Notes: generated by a model not told the origin, from the sequence alone. Counted from the first letter of the stretch, positions 48,234-58,861 are shown. The stretch: 64,000 bases of DNA from Tetragenococcus halophilus subsp. flandriensis (GCF_030161475.1 NZ_BSUG01000007.1:82199-146198); one strand, 5' to 3'. Made by a program: numbers and translations.

Positions 48234-50234
48234 TTACTCAGAAACTTCTATTTCACCTACATCTTCTTGGGCAGCGACTTCTCCTTCTCCTATGATGGCA
48301 AAAGAATTGATTTTATCACCATTTGTAAATACTGTTAGGACATCTGTTTGCTTACCAGCATCTTCCACCGCTTTTCGATCCATTGTGGCAAGCTGGGTAT
48401 CAGCACTCACTCGATCATTTTCTTTTACATTGATAGTAAATGGTGCCCCTTTTAATTCAACAGTATCTAAGCCCATATGAACAAGTACTTCCACGCCACC
48501 GTCCGTTAGGATACCAATAGCATGTTTTGTTTCAAATACGCTAGATATCGTCCCAGTAACTGGCGCATAAATTTGGTCTTCTGTCGGTTTTACTGCGTAA
48601 CCATCTCCCATCATTTTTTGGGAAAAGACAGGATCATCAACAGCTGTAATTTTAAGTAACTCACCCGAAACCGGTGCAAATAATTTTTCAGTTGCTTTTT
48701 GCGTATCCGTTAAAGAAGCAGAAGCTCCTTCTTCAGAAGAGGAAAGGCCAGCTTCACCAGCTGTCGCACCAGCAGTAGCTAAATCTGGTGTTGAATCCTC
48801 ACGGTCTTCTTTATTGAAGATCCCACGTTTTCTAAAGACCACTGTTAAAATAAATGAAACAACAATAGCAATGACCATCGAAATTGCAAAAGCTAGATAG
48901 CCGCCACCAATCTGGCTGTTAATAACTAAAATTCCTGGCAGACCACCAACCCCAATGGAGTTTGCGCGTACATCCATGAAGTTATTAAATAAACCTGCAA
49001 ATCCCGAACCAATCATCGCGGCAACAAAAGGATAGATATATTTTAAATTAACCCCAAACATCGCTGGCTCGGTAACACCTAGGTAACATGAGATCATGGC
49101 CGGTATTGAAACCTGTTCTTCCTTTTTGTCTCCACGATGCAAATAAATGATAGCCAGTACCGCCGAACCTTGCGCGATGTTAGATAAAGCGATCATCGGC
49201 CACAAACTAGTCGTATGATTAGTTACTTCAGAAGCAACCAACTGTAGATCGATAGCGTTTGACATATGATGTAGACCAGTAATAACCAGAGGCGAGTAGA
49301 GTAAGCCAAAGGCAAAACTAAATAGCCAACTGATTGAAGATGTCAATCCTGCAAAAATAACATTAGAAATGATATTACCTAACCACCAACCAAATGGCCC
49401 TAAAACAACGTGAGCAGCGATAATAGTAGGCAATAAGGCAAATAATGGAACAAAAATCATGGAAACCGCTTCTGGAATATGTTTACGGAAAAAGATCTCC
49501 AGATAAGCTAACAAGAAACCAGCTAACATAGCCGGAATGACTTGACCTTGGTAACCGATCATATCTATCTGAGTAAAACCAAGATCCCATTTAGGAATAT
49601 CCGCGGCAGCAGTGGAGGCAACCTCATTTGCATCAAGTAACTGCGGGGAAACCAAGGTAATACCTAGGACAATACCTAGGATTTGCGTAGTTCCCATTTT
49701 ACGCGTAACGCTCCAAGTAATACCTACTGGTAAGAACTGAAAGATCGCTTCTCCTGGTAACCATAAGAAATCATTAATAGCGGCCCAAAAAGTAGAACGA
49801 GCAACAATCGTAGCTCCGCCAAAATCCACGCCTTCTAAAATGTTACGAAAACCTAAAATAAGACCTCCGACAATAATAGCGGGTATAATAGGAGCGAAAA
49901 TTTCAGCTAAAGCACCGACTGCTCTTTGTAATGGATTCTGATTTTTTTTAGCTACTGATTTAGCATCTTCAGTCGAAGTACCTTCTATTCCTGAAGCTTC
50001 TTTAAAATCATTGTAAAAAGTAGCTACATCATTTCCTATAATAACCTGGAATTGTCCAGCATTGGTAAACATTCCTTTTACACTAGGAATATCATCAATC
50101 GCTTCTTGATCTGCTTTATCCGGATCATTCAAAACAAAGCGCATTCTTGTTGCACAATGAGTAACAGCATTAATATTTTCTTTGCCGCCAACTTCTTTTA
50201 ACAGTCGCTTGGCATCTTCTTCGTACTTGCCCAT
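48234..50234 (-). CDS. treB: Trehalose-specific PTS enzyme IIBCA
   Basis: Imports trehalose and releases trehalose 6-phosphate. 666 residues. EIIB domain with phosphorylated Cys in NAVTHCATRMRF, EIIC membrane domain (about 105-460, about ten helices), then an Ala/Ser/Gly-rich linker and a C-terminal EIIA domain (about 510-650) with active His in VEVLVHMGLDTVELKG. The fused EIIA is common in enterococci, whereas Bacillus TreP lacks it. Sugar specificity is inferred from sequence resemblance and from the divergent GH65-pgmB-treR cluster. Strong promoter with a palindromic operator candidate in the leader. Confidence 0.88.
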   Translation of the reverse strand: MGKYEEDAKRLLKEVGGKENINAVTHCATRMRFVLNDPDKADQEAIDDIPSVKGMFTNAGQFQVIIGNDVATFYNDFKEASGIEGTSTEDAKSVAKKNQNPLQRAVGALAEIFAPIIPAIIVGGLILGFRNILEGVDFGGATIVARSTFWAAINDFLWLPGEAIFQFLPVGITWSVTRKMGTTQILGIVLGITLVSPQLLDANEVASTAAADIPKWDLGFTQIDMIGYQGQVIPAMLAGFLLAYLEIFFRKHIPEAVSMIFVPLFALLPTIIAAHVVLGPFGWWLGNIISNVIFAGLTSSISWLFSFAFGLLYSPLVITGLHHMSNAIDLQLVASEVTNHTTSLWPMIALSNIAQGSAVLAIIYLHRGDKKEEQVSIPAMISCYLGVTEPAMFGVNLKYIYPFVAAMIGSGFAGLFNNFMDVRANSIGVGGLPGILVINSQIGGGYLAFAISMVIAIVVSFILTVVFRKRGIFNKEDREDSTPDLATAGATAGEAGLSSSEEGASASLTDTQKATEKLFAPVSGELLKITAVDDPVFSQKMMGDGYAVKPTEDQIYAPVTGTISSVFETKHAIGILTDGGVEVLVHMGLDTVELKGAPFTINVKENDRVSADTQLATMDRKAVEDAGKQTDVLTVFTNGDKINSFAIIGEGEVAAQEDVGEIEVSE

Positions 50235-50256
50235 AAGACTTCCTCCTCAGCAAAAA

Positions 50257-50280
50257 TTGTATATACATGTATAATTACAA
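50257..50280. promoter_or_regulatory. Candidate TreR operator in the treB leader
   Basis: Contains the overlapping palindromes TGTATATACA and TATACATGTATA, similar to the TGTATATACA core bound by TreR in Bacillus. It sits between the treB -10 and its SD. Confidence 0.55.
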
Positions 50281-50284
50281 CTTT

Positions 50285-50322
50285 ATCATACCTTGTGACA
50301 TTTTATATTGCAAGCGTTTTAT
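50285..50322 (-). promoter_or_regulatory. treB promoter with degenerate cre
   Basis: TTGCAA (50308-50313), 17 bases, TATGAT (50285-50290) on the minus strand. ATAAAACGCTTGCA (50309-50322) keeps the AACGCT core of a cre but misses three consensus positions. Confidence 0.6.
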
Positions 50323-50456
50323 GTATTTTATTTTATAATACTTCTGTTTTTTAAAGTAATAGATTGTCTGAAAATAGACTTTCATTGCAATTAATCCGTT
50401 ATTTTTCCGCAAGATATATTTTTAACTATAGGATCATAAAAAATTCCTTATTATTA

Positions 50457-50505
50457 TTGTAAAAGCTTTCATTTTTCGTTATAATGAAATTGCATGTATA
50501 GACAA
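50457..50505 (+). promoter_or_regulatory. Promoter, cre and operator of the GH65 operon
   Basis: TTGTAA (50457-50462), 17 bases, TATAAT (50480-50485). The cre-like TGTAAAAGCTTTCA (50458-50471, one mismatch) overlaps the -35. TGCATGTATAGACAA (50491-50505), resembling the operator at 50257, covers the transcription start. This arrangement fits dual control by CcpA and the local GntR repressor. Confidence 0.65.
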
Positions 50506-50521
50506 GTTAGGAGGAGTATCC

Positions 50522-53152
50522 ATGTATCATATTCGTATAGAAACAACCGGACAATGGATAGTTCATTGGCCGAATGGTAACACTGAAGTTTTATCCGCCC
50601 CTTTAAATGAATGTCTGTCCTATTTAACAAAAGAAATTAAAGCACAATCAATTGAAGGGGGAACGATAGACCAAGAGACCCTCTTTGAAAAAGATGGGCA
50701 AACCTTTGCATTAGCACAATACTTAACTGAAGAAACAAATCGCCCATTTATTTGCGGTACGGCAAAAGATTTTGACACAAAAGCAGAGCAAATCCCTTGG
50801 AATATTGAATATTATGGTTACAATCCAGGAAAAAATGAATATTCTCAAGAATCTTTATTGACCGTTGGTAACGGTTTTATCGGTCTACGCGGTACTACAC
50901 CAGAAATGGAAATTAGTGACAATAATTATCCAGCGCTTTATCTAGCAAGTCTTTATAACGAAGTTGGTTCCCAGGTTGCTGATAAAACGATTTATAATGA
51001 AGATTTTGTTAATGCGCCTAACTTACAAAAGATGTATTTAGTAGTCGACGGTCAGCGTATCGATATTGAAAACAATCAAGTTTTATATATGAAACGACAG
51101 CTTAATTTAAAAAACGGACTACTCTCTTCTTACTACACCCTTCAATTAGACGATGGTAAAAAAATTGCCATTCAAACGAAAAAAATTGCTAGTATGGAAA
51201 ATGTTCATCAATATGCGATAAGTTATTCATTTACGCCACTTAACTTTTCAGGTGAAGTAACCTTTATCTCAGAAGCTGATGGTGATGTTTACAACTACAA
51301 TGTTGAGCGTTATCGTAGTCTGTCAAGTCGTCACCTGCAAGTTACTAAGCTACAAGCGGATAAAGAAATGGTATCTCTTTTAGCAAAAACAAATACGTCA
51401 AATATCACTGTCAGTCAACAAGCAAAATTACGTGGTTTCCAGCACTCATTAGATAATTTAATAATTGAAGAAGAAACGGATAAGGTGATGCAAAAAGTAC
51501 CCTTAACGGTTGAAGAACAAAATACTTATACCTTTGAAAAAACCGTGCTTGTTAACCAATATAGAATAGAAGATGAAGTGCCTGTTATCGATCTACAAGC
51601 AGTTACTTTGCCAACTTTTAACGAATGCTTACAAGCATCTAACAAAGAATGGGCAACTCTATGGAAAAAAGCTGGTATTCATATTACGGGAGATTTGATG
51701 TCGCAAAAATTATTAAACCTGCACACTTATCATCTATTAGTTTCTGCATCTCCTAAAGGCAATCAAGGATTAGATGCCTCTGTAGCTGCTCGTGGTTTAC
51801 ATGGTGAAGCTTACCGTGGACATATTTTCTGGGATGAATTATTTATCTTCCCATTTTATATTCTTCATTTTCCAGAAATAATCAAACCGCTATTGCTCTA
51901 TCGCTATAATCGTTTAGAAATGGCAAAAAAAGAGGCAAAAGAAGTCGGATATCAAGGAGCTATGTTCCCTTGGCAATCTAGCCTAGATGGTTCTGAACAA
52001 TCACAAGACCTACATCTAAACCCAATTAGTGGCGCATGGAAAAAAGATAACAGTCGCCTGCAAAGACATATTTCTCTAGCGATCGCTTATAATATATGGC
52101 TTTATTGGCACAACACACAAGATATAAGTTTCATGAAAGATTACGGTTTAGAAATGCTTTTAGAAATTGCTCATTTTTGGGAAAGTGCAGCTGTCTATAA
52201 CCCAGCAAGCAAACGCTATGACGTTGACCATGTAATGGGACCTGATGAATTTCATGAAAGCTATCCTGAAGCAAAAGAAAGTGGCTTAAAGAACAACGCC
52301 TATACAAATATGATGGTAGTATGGTTATTTGAAGAAATTGGCCAAATAAAAAATGAATTCTCTACCACAGATTTTGCTACTATTCAGAAGAAAACTGGTG
52401 TTAACGATCAATTACTAGAAAAAATGGATGAAATCAAACAACAATTATCCTTAGAAATTGACAGTAAAGGTGTTATAGCACAATTTGACGGTTACTTTGG
52501 GTTAAAAGATTTAGACTGGCAGCATTATAAACAGGAATACGGTAATATTTATCGAATGGATCGTATATTAAATGCTGAAGGAAAGTCAGCTGATGATTAT
52601 AAGGTAGCTAAACAAGCTGATAGTTTGATGATATTTTATAATTTCTCTAAAGAACAAGTATCCACCATACTAAAAGATTTAGACTATCAAGTGCCTGCCG
52701 ATTATGTCCAAAAGAACCTTAATTATTATCTAGCACGCACTTCACATGGTTCAACCTTATCCCGTGTTGTACATGCCCAACTAGCTGCTATGGTTGGCGA
52801 TCAAGATTTATCATGGCAACTTTACCAAGAAGCGTTATACTCAGATTATCGCGATATTCAAGGAGGTACTACTGCTGAAGGGATTCATGCTGGTGTCATG
52901 GCAGCGACCTTGTATATACCACTAACGACCTTTGCTGGACTAGATATTCGTAAGGATATCATTAGTTTTGAACCAAATTTACCGCAAGCTTGGTCAAGTA
53001 TTCAATTTTCTATAACCATTCGCGACATTGATTTTACTATTTTTGTTTCACATGAAACAATCACAATTACACCAACGCAAACGACTTTTGTTGAAATTAA
53101 CCATGAAAAAATTGAACTATCTGCTAATGAACAGACAACGATAACTTATTAA
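50522..53152 (+). CDS. Glycoside hydrolase family 65 phosphorylase, probably trehalose 6-phosphate phosphorylase
   Basis: 876 residues. GH65 enzymes phosphorolyse alpha-glucosides to beta-glucose 1-phosphate. N-terminal beta-sandwich with LLTVGNGFIGLRGT, then the (alpha/alpha)6 barrel with GHIFWDELFIFPF, the catalytic acid in HVMGPDEFHESYPEAK, KQADSLMIFYNF and SHGSTLSRVVHAQ, and C-terminal beta domains. The first ~95 residues are an extra domain compared with the usual 750-790. Next to PTS treB and pgmB the natural substrate is trehalose 6-phosphate, as shown for Lactococcus; maltose or kojibiose phosphorylase is the alternative. SD aggagg. Confidence 0.87.
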   Translation: MYHIRIETTGQWIVHWPNGNTEVLSAPLNECLSYLTKEIKAQSIEGGTIDQETLFEKDGQTFALAQYLTEETNRPFICGTAKDFDTKAEQIPWNIEYYGYNPGKNEYSQESLLTVGNGFIGLRGTTPEMEISDNNYPALYLASLYNEVGSQVADKTIYNEDFVNAPNLQKMYLVVDGQRIDIENNQVLYMKRQLNLKNGLLSSYYTLQLDDGKKIAIQTKKIASMENVHQYAISYSFTPLNFSGEVTFISEADGDVYNYNVERYRSLSSRHLQVTKLQADKEMVSLLAKTNTSNITVSQQAKLRGFQHSLDNLIIEEETDKVMQKVPLTVEEQNTYTFEKTVLVNQYRIEDEVPVIDLQAVTLPTFNECLQASNKEWATLWKKAGIHITGDLMSQKLLNLHTYHLLVSASPKGNQGLDASVAARGLHGEAYRGHIFWDELFIFPFYILHFPEIIKPLLLYRYNRLEMAKKEAKEVGYQGAMFPWQSSLDGSEQSQDLHLNPISGAWKKDNSRLQRHISLAIAYNIWLYWHNTQDISFMKDYGLEMLLEIAHFWESAAVYNPASKRYDVDHVMGPDEFHESYPEAKESGLKNNAYTNMMVVWLFEEIGQIKNEFSTTDFATIQKKTGVNDQLLEKMDEIKQQLSLEIDSKGVIAQFDGYFGLKDLDWQHYKQEYGNIYRMDRILNAEGKSADDYKVAKQADSLMIFYNFSKEQVSTILKDLDYQVPADYVQKNLNYYLARTSHGSTLSRVVHAQLAAMVGDQDLSWQLYQEALYSDYRDIQGGTTAEGIHAGVMAATLYIPLTTFAGLDIRKDIISFEPNLPQAWSSIQFSITIRDIDFTIFVSHETITITPTQTTFVEINHEKIELSANEQTTITY

Positions 53153-53167
53153 TAAGGGGAGAGAATA

Positions 53168-53818
53168 ATGAAAAAGGGATTTGTATTTGATCTTGATGGC
53201 GTCATCACTGATACTGCTAAACTACACTATATCGCTTGGAAAGATTTAGCTGCTGCGTTAGATATCGAAATTGATTTGGCTTTTAATGAGCAGCTCAAAG
53301 GTGTAAGTCGAATGGAATCTTTAGATAAAATCTTAGCTCACGGTGGAAAAAAAGATGATTTTTCTATAGCACAAAAAGAAACACTGGCAGAAGAAAAAAA
53401 TAAACATTATGTAGAGTTACTACAAGACTTAGGTCCGCAAGACTTACTAGCTGGTTTCAAAGAATTTTTAGATGCCGCTAAGGAAAAACAAGTACCTTGT
53501 GTAATTGCTTCAGCTTCTAAAAATGCACCATTTATTTTAAAAAAATTAGAAGTTTTTGATGCTTTTGATGCCATTGTTGATCCAGACGAACTAACTAAGG
53601 GTAAACCTGATCCGGAAATTTTTGTTCGTGCTGCCGATGCCATACACATTGCTCCAGAAGAAGCTGTCGGATTTGAAGACGCACAAGCAGGTATCGAGGG
53701 CATTAAAGCTTGTGGTATGTTTGCTGTAGGCGTTGAAACAACAGAACCTTTATATCAAGCAGATCTTCGTGTAAAACAGCTAAATGAACTTACAGTTGAC
53801 GAACTATTAGAAAAATAA
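53168..53818 (+). CDS. pgmB: Beta-phosphoglucomutase
   Basis: Converts beta-glucose 1-phosphate from the GH65 reaction to glucose 6-phosphate. 216 residues, HAD fold with C1 cap. FDLDGVITDTAKLHYIAW carries the nucleophile and acid/base Asp pair, LKGVSRMESL the cap substrate loop, then ASASKNAPFIL and VGFEDAQAGIEGIKACGM. 15 bases behind the GH65 gene, with SD aagggga. Confidence 0.94.
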   Translation: MKKGFVFDLDGVITDTAKLHYIAWKDLAAALDIEIDLAFNEQLKGVSRMESLDKILAHGGKKDDFSIAQKETLAEEKNKHYVELLQDLGPQDLLAGFKEFLDAAKEKQVPCVIASASKNAPFILKKLEVFDAFDAIVDPDELTKGKPDPEIFVRAADAIHIAPEEAVGFEDAQAGIEGIKACGMFAVGVETTEPLYQADLRVKQLNELTVDELLEK

Positions 53819-53877
53819 CAAATTGCTTTTCCTTTTTTCTACACCTATAATAAACAAAAAAGGAGGCAATGTTTCGA

Positions 53878-54594
53878 ATGAATAAGTTTAAAGAAATATT
53901 TCTAGATTTAGAGCAAAAAATATTGTCTGAAGAATACCCGCCCCACTCCCTGCTTCCAAGTGAAAACCAGCTGATTAAATTATATGATGTTTCCAGAGAA
54001 ACTGTACGTAAAGCGTTAAATCTATTACGAAATGCTGGCTATATCCAAAAAAAACAAGGGAAAGGTTCTATTGTTTTAGATATCCATCGCTTGGATTTTC
54101 CGATCTCTGGTTTAACGAGTTTTAAAGAATTACAATCAAATCAGCATATCTCTAGTCAGACAACAGTGGTGGAATTAAGAAAAATTGCCGTATCTGTAAA
54201 ATTGCATGAGATCACTGGCTGGCCAGTAGCCAAAGAAGTGTGGAAATTAGTCCGTCAACGTAAAATAAATGGGGAAGTAGTGATCTTAGATAAGGACTAT
54301 CTTCTTAGTGATGTTATTCCACAACTACCTAAGGATAAGGCACAAGATTCCATCTATGATTACTTTGAAAACGAATTGGGACTAGACATTGCTTATGCGC
54401 AAAAGGAAATAACCGCTGACCCGATAAATAAAGAACTCCGTGATTTAATGGACTTACATCCAGAAGATCGCCATGTAGTTACTGTTAGAAGTTTAGTTTA
54501 TCTAGAAGATACGCGTTGTTTTGAATACACAGAATCTATCCATCGCTTGGATAAGTTTCGTTTTGTAGACTTTGCTAGAAGAAGAAAAATATAA
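53878..54594 (+). CDS. treR: GntR-family trehalose operon repressor
   Basis: 238 residues. N-terminal GntR winged helix (LLPSENQLIKLYDVSRETVR, then KALNLLRNAGYIQKKQGKGS) and a C-terminal UTRA effector domain (about 80-235). Resembles Bacillus TreR, which is induced by trehalose 6-phosphate. Start: ATG at 53869 is only two bases from SD aaggagg, so ATG 53878 is preferred. The protein probably binds the two palindromic sites at 50257 and 50491. Confidence 0.88.
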   Translation: MNKFKEIFLDLEQKILSEEYPPHSLLPSENQLIKLYDVSRETVRKALNLLRNAGYIQKKQGKGSIVLDIHRLDFPISGLTSFKELQSNQHISSQTTVVELRKIAVSVKLHEITGWPVAKEVWKLVRQRKINGEVVILDKDYLLSDVIPQLPKDKAQDSIYDYFENELGLDIAYAQKEITADPINKELRDLMDLHPEDRHVVTVRSLVYLEDTRCFEYTESIHRLDKFRFVDFARRRKI

Positions 54595-54641
54595 AAAAAC
54601 AAAGGAACGGTCTATTTAATAGCTCGTTCCTTTGTTTTTTA
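54593..54641. terminator. Bidirectional terminator between treR and rny
   Basis: Perfect 16-bp arms aaaaaacaaaggaacg / cgttcctttgtttttt between converging genes. The treR stop codon overlaps its left edge. Confidence 0.93.
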
Positions 54642-54647
54642 TCTTTA

Positions 54648-56204
54648 TTATTTCGCGTATTCCGTCGCTCGAGTTTCTCTTATTACAGTAACCTTAATAT
54701 TACCTGGGTAATTTAGCTCATCTTCAATTCTTTTACGTATATCACGAACCAAACGAATTGCATCCATATCAGTTATTTCTTCAGGTTTAACCATTACACG
54801 TACTTCACGTCCTGCTTGCACAGCAAAACTATAAGAAACTCCTTCAAAACTATTAGAAATATTTTCTAAGTTTTCCAAACGACGAATATAATTTTCTAAG
54901 GATTCACTTCGTGCGCCTGGTCTAGCCGCAGAAAGCGCGTCTGCAGCAGCCACTAAAGCAGAAATAACAGAAGTTGCTTCTGTATCTCCATGGTGAGAAG
55001 CTATTGCATTAATGACAACAGGGTCTTCCTTATACTTAGTAGCTAGTTCGGCTCCTATTTGTACATGAGAGCCTTCAACTTCACGATCTAATGCTTTTCC
55101 TATATCATGCAAAAGACCTGCACGTTTAGCTAACTGAACATCTTCATCCAATTCAGCAGCTAATACTCCAGTTAATTTTGCCACTTCAATAGAATGATTC
55201 AAAGCATTTTGACCATAACTCGTTCTAAAGTGCATTCGTCCTAAAATTTTAATTAGATCTGGATGTAAGCTATGTATTCCAAGATCAAAAACGGTTTGTT
55301 CACCATAATCACGAATACGAGCATCCATTTCTTTGCGAGCCTTTTCAACCATCTCTTCAATACGTGCTGGATGGATACGTCCATCCTGAATCAATTTTTC
55401 CAAGGCCATACGCGCCGTTTCTCGACGAATTGGGTCAAAGCCAGATAATACGACGGCTTCTGGTGTATCATCAATAATTAGATCAATTCCTGTCAACGTT
55501 TCAAGAGTTCGGATATTACGGCCTTCACGACCAATAATACGCCCTTTCATTTCATCATTTGGTAAATTGACAACAGAAACTGTCGTTTCAGAAACTTGGT
55601 CGGCAGCACAACTTTGAATAGCTAAAGATAAGATATCTTTGGCTTTACGATTAGCTTCGTCTTTGGCTTGCTGTTCAGATTCTTTAACCATTACAGTTAA
55701 TTCATGATCCAATTCTTCTTCTGTTGACTTCATGATCATATCTTTTGCATCATCTTTTGACAGTGCAGCGACTCTTTCTAACTCATCTTGTTGTTTTTGA
55801 ATAAGTTCTTCGATCTCATTTTCTCGCTCGTCAATTAATTGTTGTTTTTCACTGACATTGTTTTCTTTATCCGTCAATGATTGTTCACGTTTCTCCAAAG
55901 AATCATCTTTTCGATCAAGTAATTGTTCTCTTTGCAGTAAGCGATTTTCTTGCGATTTTAGTTCACTTTTATTTTCTTTCAACTCACTTTCAATTTCTGA
56001 CCGGTATCTCTGATTTTCTTCCTTAGCTTCTAGCAACGTTTCTTTTTTCAGAGTTTCTGCTTCTTTTTTTGCATTAGACAAAATGCTTTCAGCACTTTGA
56101 CTGGCAACGTCTATCTCTTTTTGATGACGATATTTTGTATAAAAAACTCCGCATAAAAGTCCGACAATTAAACCGATGATAGCGAGGAGAATGTTCAATC
56201 CCAT
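54648..56204 (-). CDS. rny: Ribonuclease Y
   Basis: Membrane-anchored endoribonuclease that starts mRNA decay. 518 residues. N-terminal transmembrane helix (about 4-22), a long Glu/Lys-rich coiled coil (about 30-200), KH domain with [20 protein letters not shown], and HD domain with NHSIEVAKL and [11 protein letters not shown] supplying the metal-binding His-Asp. The rny-recA-cinA gene order is typical of Lactobacillales and Bacillales. Confidence 0.96.
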   Translation of the reverse strand: MGLNILLAIIGLIVGLLCGVFYTKYRHQKEIDVASQSAESILSNAKKEAETLKKETLLEAKEENQRYRSEIESELKENKSELKSQENRLLQREQLLDRKDDSLEKREQSLTDKENNVSEKQQLIDERENEIEELIQKQQDELERVAALSKDDAKDMIMKSTEEELDHELTVMVKESEQQAKDEANRKAKDILSLAIQSCAADQVSETTVSVVNLPNDEMKGRIIGREGRNIRTLETLTGIDLIIDDTPEAVVLSGFDPIRRETARMALEKLIQDGRIHPARIEEMVEKARKEMDARIRDYGEQTVFDLGIHSLHPDLIKILGRMHFRTSYGQNALNHSIEVAKLTGVLAAELDEDVQLAKRAGLLHDIGKALDREVEGSHVQIGAELATKYKEDPVVINAIASHHGDTEATSVISALVAAADALSAARPGARSESLENYIRRLENLENISNSFEGVSYSFAVQAGREVRVMVKPEEITDMDAIRLVRDIRKRIEDELNYPGNIKVTVIRETRATEYAK

Positions 56205-56453
56205 TGGTAAATCACCTCCAGACTATCTCTATATTTTCATCTTTTGTAGTTTTTTGATAAACATACTTACAAATAAATTACCAATATGCCTACTTGCATA
56301 TGTGTGTAATACACACAGTTTAATTTTAATGTTTGTACTAAGGAGTGTCAACTTAAAAAGTGAGAGTTATTAATTAATCGCCTTTTTCACATTGTTATTT
56401 AACAAAAAAACGCTTCTTACGGAAAATATTTCCCATAAAAAGCGTAAAAATAT
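56205..56453 (-). promoter_or_regulatory. rny promoter and structured leader
   Basis: TTGACA (56346-56351), 17 bases, TAAAAT (56323-56328) on the minus strand, a near-consensus promoter. The ~120-base leader holds two inverted repeats: tgtgtgt-aat-acacaca (56301-56317) just downstream of the start point and atatgc / gcatat (about 56284-56301). No gene is seen in this gap. Confidence 0.65.
56402..56450 (-). terminator. Terminator after recA
   Basis: acgcttttt...gggaaatattttccg...aagcgt long stem with internal bulges and a run of seven T on the minus strand. Confidence 0.8.
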
Positions 56454-57506
56454 TTATTTTTCTGATCTTTCCTCTAAAGGAAGCTCTTCTTGTCCTTCTT
56501 CTTCTGTTGATTCAGAATCATCAATACCGTAAGCTTTACGAACAAGCGCTGATATTTCAGCGACCATTTCCGGACGTTCTTTCATATATTTTTTCACATT
56601 TTCACGCCCTTGGCCAATCCGATCTTCTTTATAAGAATACCATGCCCCGCTCTTGTCGATAAGATCTTTTTCTACAGCCATATCCAATAATTCACCTACT
56701 TGTGAAATACCTTCTCCGTACATAATATCTACCTGTGCTATCTTAAATGGAGGAGCGACTTTATTTTTTACGACTTTAAGCTTCGTACGGTTACCAATGA
56801 TATCCGTACCAGACTTTAATTGTTCAGCTCGTCGAACTTCTAAACGCACTGTAGAATAAAATTTTAATGCGCGTCCGCCTGGCGTAGTTTCCGGACTACC
56901 GAACATTACACCGACTTTTTCGCGAATTTGGTTAATAAATAACGCAATTGTCTTGGTTTTATTGATTGAACCAGATAGCTTACGTAATGCTTGAGACATC
57001 AAACGTGCTTGTAAACCAACGTGAGTATCTCCCATTTCGCCATCAATTTCTGCTCTTGGAACCAACGCTGCGACTGAATCGACTACCACAATATCAACAG
57101 CGCCACTTGAAACTAAAGCGTCAGCGATTTCTAATCCTTGTTCGCCCGTGTCAGGCTGCGATAGTAATAGTTCATCAATATTAACACCTAAGTGTTCTGC
57201 ATATTGCGGGTCCAAGGCGTTTTCTGCGTCGATAAAAGCAGCTGTTCCCCCTTGCTTTTGAACTTCTGCTACAGCATGAAGAGCAACAGTCGTTTTACCT
57301 GAACTTTCAGGACCATATACTTCTACGATACGGCCTCGTGGGTAACCACCAACTCCTAATGCAACATCTAATGCAAGTGAGCCACTAGGGATAGTTGAAA
57401 TCTGTTGATCAGCCTTTTCCCCTAGTTTCATAATAGCGCCCTTGCCAAAATTTTTCTCAATCTTTTTTAATGCAGTATCTAGTGCTGCTTTGCGGTCATC
57501 TGCCAA
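56454..57506 (-). CDS. recA: Recombinase RecA
   Basis: DNA strand-exchange protein and co-protease for LexA. 350 residues. Walker [15 protein letters not shown], Walker B region [18 protein letters not shown], loop L2 [20 protein letters not shown], and an acidic C-terminal tail. The start is TTG with SD aaggagg ten bases ahead (reading [12 protein letters not shown]). Own promoter plus LexA box upstream. Confidence 0.97.
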   Translation of the reverse strand: MADDRKAALDTALKKIEKNFGKGAIMKLGEKADQQISTIPSGSLALDVALGVGGYPRGRIVEVYGPESSGKTTVALHAVAEVQKQGGTAAFIDAENALDPQYAEHLGVNIDELLLSQPDTGEQGLEIADALVSSGAVDIVVVDSVAALVPRAEIDGEMGDTHVGLQARLMSQALRKLSGSINKTKTIALFINQIREKVGVMFGSPETTPGGRALKFYSTVRLEVRRAEQLKSGTDIIGNRTKLKVVKNKVAPPFKIAQVDIMYGEGISQVGELLDMAVEKDLIDKSGAWYSYKEDRIGQGRENVKKYMKERPEMVAEISALVRKAYGIDDSESTEEEGQEELPLEERSEK

Positions 57507-57565
57507 TTAAGATAAACCTCCTTATATGATAAAAACTACTTGTGTACTCATTTAATTGTATACCT

Positions 57566-57616
57566 ATCATAGCGTTTTTTTCAAAAAAAAGCAAGAAAAA
57601 AGCGAACAAATATTCG
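57566..57616 (-). promoter_or_regulatory. recA promoter with LexA (SOS) box
   Basis: CGAATATTTGTTCG (57603-57616) matches 12 of 14 bases of the Gram-positive LexA box CGAACATATGTTCG. TTGCTT (57589-57594), 17 bases, TATGAT (57566-57571) follow on the minus strand. The box lies just upstream of the -35. Confidence 0.75.
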
Positions 57617-57619
57617 TAT

Positions 57620-58861
57620 TTATTTTATTAATTTTCTCCTTAATAAATCTAAACCAGTCATGGCTGCACTATGACGAATAGCGTTCCGATTACGAGTAAA
57701 GTGGTATAAATAACTTTCCACGCCTTCTTCAGCTGCTAAACCTATCCAAACTGTCCCTGCTTTTTGATCTTCTAGTGAATCCGGTCCGGCTACTCCTGTA
57801 AAAGAAAGTGCAAAGTCACTATGGGCTAGCTTTTTTGCCTGTATTGCCATCGCTTCTGCACATTCCTTACTAACTGTTCCATATTTTTCTAACATTTTCG
57901 AATCAAGATGGAGTAATTGTTCTTTGGTAGTTTCTGAGTAAGTAACAAAACCACCAGGATAAACTTCGGAAACGCCAGAAACACTACCTAACATTGCTTG
58001 AAAACTACCTGCAGTCAAACTTTCAGCCGCACTTACGGTTTTTTTCTGTTTCTTTAATAGTTCAACAACGACTTCTACTAAAGAATTATTTTCTCCATAA
58101 CCATAAAAGTAGTCACCCACTCGATCTAATATTACTTCTTCCATTTGATCCAGTTTTTGTTTCCCATCATTTTTATCTGTGGTACTAACAGTCAAACGCA
58201 AAGTAACTTCATTAGGTTTAGCATATGATGCAATCGTTGGATTGCTTTGATGTTTGATTAGGTCTGCTAATTTAGTAACAAGTTCTGATTCTCCAATGCC
58301 ATAAAAACGCAATACGCGCGAAATTAACTGTTCATCTGTTTGAAAATGTTTTTGTAATAAAGGAATAGCTTCGTTAAAAAACATAGGTTTTAATTCATTA
58401 GGTGGCCCTGGTAATAGTAAATAAGATTTACCTGTCGGTGTCTGATAAAAAATTCCCACAGCCAAACCATTACTATTTTGTAAAGATTCTCCATCTTTGA
58501 AAACTAGAGCTTGTAAACGATTATTTTCTGTCATTGGTCGTTCTCGTTTTTCAAAAAAAGCTAATAAGTTTTGATAACCCCCTTCATCTGTCACTAACTC
58601 TTGTCCCACATGTTTTGCTGTAACTTGTTTTGTTAGGTCATCGTCTGTAGGGCCTAATCCCCCACACAAAACGGTTAAATCACTTCTTTGGTCCGCTAGC
58701 TTCAATGCTTCTTCCAAGCGTTTAGGATTGTCTCCTACAACACTTTGATAATAAACTTCAATTCCTAATCCAGCTAATTCTTCCGCTAAAAAGGTTGTAT
58801 TCGTATTATCAATTTGTCCTAACAAAATTTCTGTTCCTACTGCTATGATTTCTGCTTTCAT
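57620..58861 (-). CDS. cinA: CinA family protein (competence/damage-inducible)
   Basis: 413 residues. N-terminal molybdopterin-binding-like domain ([35 protein letters not shown]) and C-terminal CinA domain with nicotinamide-nucleotide amidase signature ([30 protein letters not shown]). It recycles NMN in some bacteria and is linked to RecA and competence in streptococci. The ATG at 58861 has SD aggag. It lies directly before recA. Confidence 0.94.
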   Translation of the reverse strand: MKAEIIAVGTEILLGQIDNTNTTFLAEELAGLGIEVYYQSVVGDNPKRLEEALKLADQRSDLTVLCGGLGPTDDDLTKQVTAKHVGQELVTDEGGYQNLLAFFEKRERPMTENNRLQALVFKDGESLQNSNGLAVGIFYQTPTGKSYLLLPGPPNELKPMFFNEAIPLLQKHFQTDEQLISRVLRFYGIGESELVTKLADLIKHQSNPTIASYAKPNEVTLRLTVSTTDKNDGKQKLDQMEEVILDRVGDYFYGYGENNSLVEVVVELLKKQKKTVSAAESLTAGSFQAMLGSVSGVSEVYPGGFVTYSETTKEQLLHLDSKMLEKYGTVSKECAEAMAIQAKKLAHSDFALSFTGVAGPDSLEDQKAGTVWIGLAAEEGVESYLYHFTRNRNAIRHSAAMTGLDLLRRKLIK

